A DNA stretch of 7,729 nucleotides, taken from assembly GCA_964346375.1 (NCBI GenBank), contig CAYFUL010000065.1, positions 1-7,729 of the forward strand, given 5' to 3'. This stretch comes from CAYFUL01 sp964346375. GTDB taxonomy: Bacteria > Bacillota > Clostridia > Tissierellales > Peptoniphilaceae. The notes beneath the pieces are model-generated. The model saw only the letters and a program-made list of their open reading frames with translations, made no database searches and was not told where the DNA came from. Position 1 is the first letter of the stretch; each line of letters starts with the position of its first letter. Positions 5,670 through 7,729 of this stretch are shown here, piece after piece. A program made the translations under genes and the position numbers.

Positions 5670-6100
5670 TATTTTTTCTCCTCAATTACTCTCTTTAAAG
5701 TGTACCAAGGTAGAGTTGCGCACTTTATTCTCGCAGGAAGGTTCTTCATATTTTCAAAAGCTACAGCGTCTCCAAGGTCCTCTAGCTCGTCTTCATCTGT
5801 TATCTCACCCTTTACCATGCCAAGAAATTTATCGCACATTTTAAGGGCATCTTCCTCACTCATTTTCTTTACAGTATCAATCATAATGGAAGTGGAGGCT
5901 TGGGAAATTGCACAACCTACTCCTGTATAGGACATATCCTTTAAAATTCCTTCTTCTTCTTCAATTTGTAGAGTTATTTCATCGCCACATGAAGGGTTGT
6001 GTCCAAGTTCACAGTGAGTTGGATGATCTAAGTCCCTTCTGTTGGATGAATTTCTACTATGCTCTAGTATAAGTTCTGTATAGATATCCTCTAAATTCAT
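5669..6100 (-). CDS. sufU: SufU zinc-dependent sulfur-transfer protein
   Basis: A 143-residue cytoplasmic protein of the SufU type. It takes persulfide sulfur from SufS and hands it to the SufBCD scaffold; it is a transferase rather than a cluster scaffold. The four expected zinc ligands are all present: Cys38 and Asp40 in NPSCGDE, Cys63 in GVGCAIS and Cys127 in RIKCATLPW. The acidic stretch EITDEDELEDLGD (99-111) is the insertion that separates SufU from the scaffold IscU, and the IscU histidine next to the last cysteine is absent, which supports SufU. The start ATG overlaps the sufS stop (ATGA), and AAGGAGG lies 11 bases upstream within the sufS end, so the two partner proteins are probably translated in a coupled way. 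The stop overlaps the Rrf2 start. Confidence 0.95.
   Translation of the reverse strand: MNLEDIYTELILEHSRNSSNRRDLDHPTHCELGHNPSCGDEITLQIEEEEGILKDMSYTGVGCAISQASTSIMIDTVKKMSEEDALKMCDKFLGMVKGEITDEDELEDLGDAVAFENMKNLPARIKCATLPWYTLKRVIEEKK
5678..5683 (-). promoter_or_regulatory. Shine-Dalgarno site of the Rrf2 gene
   Basis: GAGGAG read on the minus strand, eight bases before the ATG at 5669, made from the last codons of sufU (two GAG followed by two AAA). Confidence 0.7.
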
Positions 6101-7332
6101 ATCTTCATCATCCTCCTTACATCTTCAAGGTGATTTATAAAGTAGTCCACCTCTTCAAAGGTATTGTAGAAGGCAAAACTTGCCCTACATGAAAAGTATA
6201 GACCAAAATTTCTGTGTAGTGGCTGTGCACAGTGGTGTCCACTTCTAATTGCAATACCATAGGAGTCCATAATACTTGCTACGTCGTGGGGATGAATGTC
6301 TTTAAAATTAAAAGTCAGTACTGGACTTCTCTCCTTATTACTCGTAGTTAGAATATTTATATAGTCTAGCTTTGCCATTTCGTCATAGGCATAGTCCATT
6401 AGTGACCTTTCATATTCTGCAATTTCATCTACCCCAATACTATTCATATACTTAATTGCAGCACCTAGTGATTTTGCTCCTCCTACATTTTGAGTACCTG
6501 CTTCAAATCTTCCAGGTGAATCTAAAAATGACGACCTATCCTCATAGACGTACTCAATCATATCTCCACCATACATAAATGGAGAAAGACTATTTAGTAA
6601 TTCTTCCCTACCATATAGCACGCCAATACCTAGAGCAGATAGCATTTTATGACCTGAAAATGCAAGGTAGTCCACTCCAAGTTCTTTAACATCTATATTG
6701 AAATGAGGTGCAGCTTGAGCGGCATCGGCAATTACTACTGCGTCTTTGTTAATACTCTTTACATACTCTCCCAACTCCTTAACCTTTGGAATTGTACCTA
6801 CAACATTTGAGGCTAGAGTTATGGAGAAGATTTTCGTATTCTCTGTAACTTTATTTTTAAAGTCCTCCATATCAATTTGTTTATCCTCATCAAGGTAGAT
6901 GATTTTTAATGTAGCACCAGTTTTTTTAGCAACCTGTTGCCAATTTACAAAGTTTGAGTGGTGCTCCATTATGGAGATTAGAATTTCATCTCCTTCTTTT
7001 AGTGTATTAAAACCTAGAGAGTAGGTAAGAAGATTTAAACTCTCCGTAGTATTTCTTGTAAAGATTATTTCATTTTCAGATTTTGCTCCAATAAAATCTG
7101 CCACAAGTTTTCTTGTAGACTCATAAATATCTGTGGATCTATTTGCAAGATAGTGGGCAGATCTATGGGGATTTCCATTTTTAAACTTATAAAAATCTGA
7201 AAGGGCATCTATTACCTGAATTGGTTTTTGTGTAGTAGCGCCATTGTCAAAGTAAACAATGCCTCCCTTGTAGTCAAGACTTAAATATGGAAAGTCCTTT
7301 CTAATTTCTTTAACTTGTTCTCTACTTAACAT
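6097..7332 (-). CDS. sufS: SufS cysteine desulfurase (group II)
   Basis: A 411-residue PLP enzyme, full length for SufS, that releases sulfur from L-cysteine for Fe-S cluster assembly. Visible residues are YFDNGATTQKP (27-37), MEHHSNFVNW (122-131, with the PLP-stacking His), ADAAQAAPH (Asp203 and Gln206), SGHKMLSALGIG (Lys229 carries PLP), and RSGHHCAQPL with catalytic Cys368 on the short loop typical of group II. RASFAFYNT (383-391) holds the substrate-binding arginine. His349 in IHPHD lies 19 residues before the catalytic cysteine, matching the B. subtilis SufS histidine that swaps onto the SufU zinc; this fits the sufU gene overlapping its 3' end. ATG at 7332 has AGGTGA just upstream and follows the sufD stop by seven bases. 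Confidence 0.96.
   Translation of the reverse strand: MLSREQVKEIRKDFPYLSLDYKGGIVYFDNGATTQKPIQVIDALSDFYKFKNGNPHRSAHYLANRSTDIYESTRKLVADFIGAKSENEIIFTRNTTESLNLLTYSLGFNTLKEGDEILISIMEHHSNFVNWQQVAKKTGATLKIIYLDEDKQIDMEDFKNKVTENTKIFSITLASNVVGTIPKVKELGEYVKSINKDAVVIADAAQAAPHFNIDVKELGVDYLAFSGHKMLSALGIGVLYGREELLNSLSPFMYGGDMIEYVYEDRSSFLDSPGRFEAGTQNVGGAKSLGAAIKYMNSIGVDEIAEYERSLMDYAYDEMAKLDYINILTTSNKERSPVLTFNFKDIHPHDVASIMDSYGIAIRSGHHCAQPLHRNFGLYFSCRASFAFYNTFEEVDYFINHLEDVRRMMKI
6112..6118 (-). promoter_or_regulatory. Shine-Dalgarno site of sufU inside the end of sufS
   Basis: AAGGAGG read on the minus strand, 11 bases before the ATG at 6100, a long but workable spacing. It lies in the codons just before the last MMKI of SufS and supports coupling through the ATGA overlap. 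Confidence 0.7.
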
Positions 7333-7335
7333 ATT

Positions 7336-7341
7336 TCACCT
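7336..7341 (-). promoter_or_regulatory. Shine-Dalgarno site of sufS overlapping the sufD stop
   Basis: AGGTGA read on the minus strand, with its AGG ending six bases before the ATG at 7332. It shares two bases with the TAG stop codon of sufD at 7340-7342. Confidence 0.7.
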
Positions 7342-7729
7342 ACTTTTCAACAATTGAGATAACTCTATCCCAAAGCTCACCTTCAAGTTCTTCGTTATTT
7401 AACTTATCTATTGCAGAGGAGAACCTAGATTCAATTATAAGAGCCTCTGCATCTTTTAAACTATATCCTCTACTCATAATATAGAAAAGTATATCCTGGT
7501 CGATTTTACCGGCACTGGCTGCGTGATTTCCCTCTACATCGTCCTCACTACATAGAAGTAGTGGAACTGAAATAGATTTTGCTGTATCGTCTAGTAAAAT
7601 TACAAATTCTTCCTCAGAACCTACAGATTTTTTTGCACCCTTAATAAAATTTAAGTTGGACTTAAAATTCTTATAGGCGTTGTCCTTTAACGCGCCGTTT
7701 ACAACTATATCGCTAAAGGTATTTTCTCC
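7340..7729 (-). CDS. sufD: SufD, C-terminal part (cut by window edge)
   Basis: One hundred and twenty-nine codons plus a TAG stop are visible, in frame from the window edge. SufD is the partner of SufB in the SufBC2D scaffold on which Fe-S clusters are built. The end of the parallel beta-helix domain is seen in the stretch ending SISVPLLLCSEDDVEGNHAA. The C-terminal helical domain follows with GKIDQDILFYIMSRGYS and DAEALIIESRF, which match the SufB/SufD family. The form CSEDDVEGNHAAS points to SufD: SufB normally has an STxEHEAS-like stretch here. A full SufD has about 350-440 residues, so most of it lies to the right, probably with sufC and sufB. It is the first gene of the visible SUF operon and is followed by sufS after seven bases. 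Confidence 0.9.
   Translation of the reverse strand, partial: GENTFSDIVVNGALKDNAYKNFKSNLNFIKGAKKSVGSEEEFVILLDDTAKSISVPLLLCSEDDVEGNHAASAGKIDQDILFYIMSRGYSLKDAEALIIESRFSSAIDKLNNEELEGELWDRVISIVEK

Overview
The window is a tightly packed block from a low-GC Gram-positive anaerobe. Coding is AT-rich, arginine is mostly AGA/AGG, Shine-Dalgarno (SD) sites are strong, and the order permease-alaS-ireB is typical of Firmicutes. The AlaRS style suggests Clostridia or Tissierellia; this placement is inference, not a measured assignment. Every gene is on the minus strand, so transcription runs from the right edge to the left. No gene-free stretch exceeds about 35 bases.

In transcription order: the last 129 codons of sufD, then sufS and sufU, which form the desulfurase end of a SUF iron-sulfur cluster operon whose sufC/sufB probably lie beyond the right edge. 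Next come a cysteine-bearing Rrf2/IscR-type regulator and a second, NifS/IscS-type cysteine desulfurase. These five genes are separated by 8 bases or fewer, or overlap. After a 35-base gap holding a good candidate promoter comes an eight-helix-type AI-2E family permease. Four bases further on is alanyl-tRNA synthetase (alaS), and after 34 bases with an extended -10 element comes the start of ireB, cut by the left edge.

The likely logic is cysteine-sulfur trafficking. SufS passes persulfide sulfur to SufU for cluster assembly on SufBCD. The Rrf2 protein probably senses cluster status. The second desulfurase probably feeds tRNA thiolation or another sulfur use. alaS and ireB form a separate housekeeping module reached by read-through and probably by internal promoters.

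The most unusual feature is technical. alaS is interrupted by ten Ns at 1247-1256, and the bases just right of the gap do not read like AlaRS but resemble a conserved motif of glutaminyl-tRNA synthetase. A 16-base near-identical direct repeat (15/16) flanks the gap. Merging its two copies restores a single in-frame AlaRS of 879 residues, a normal family length. I read this as a chimeric contig end, not a broken gene. I found no convincing undescribed biological system; the other items are modest observations on regulation and gene order.
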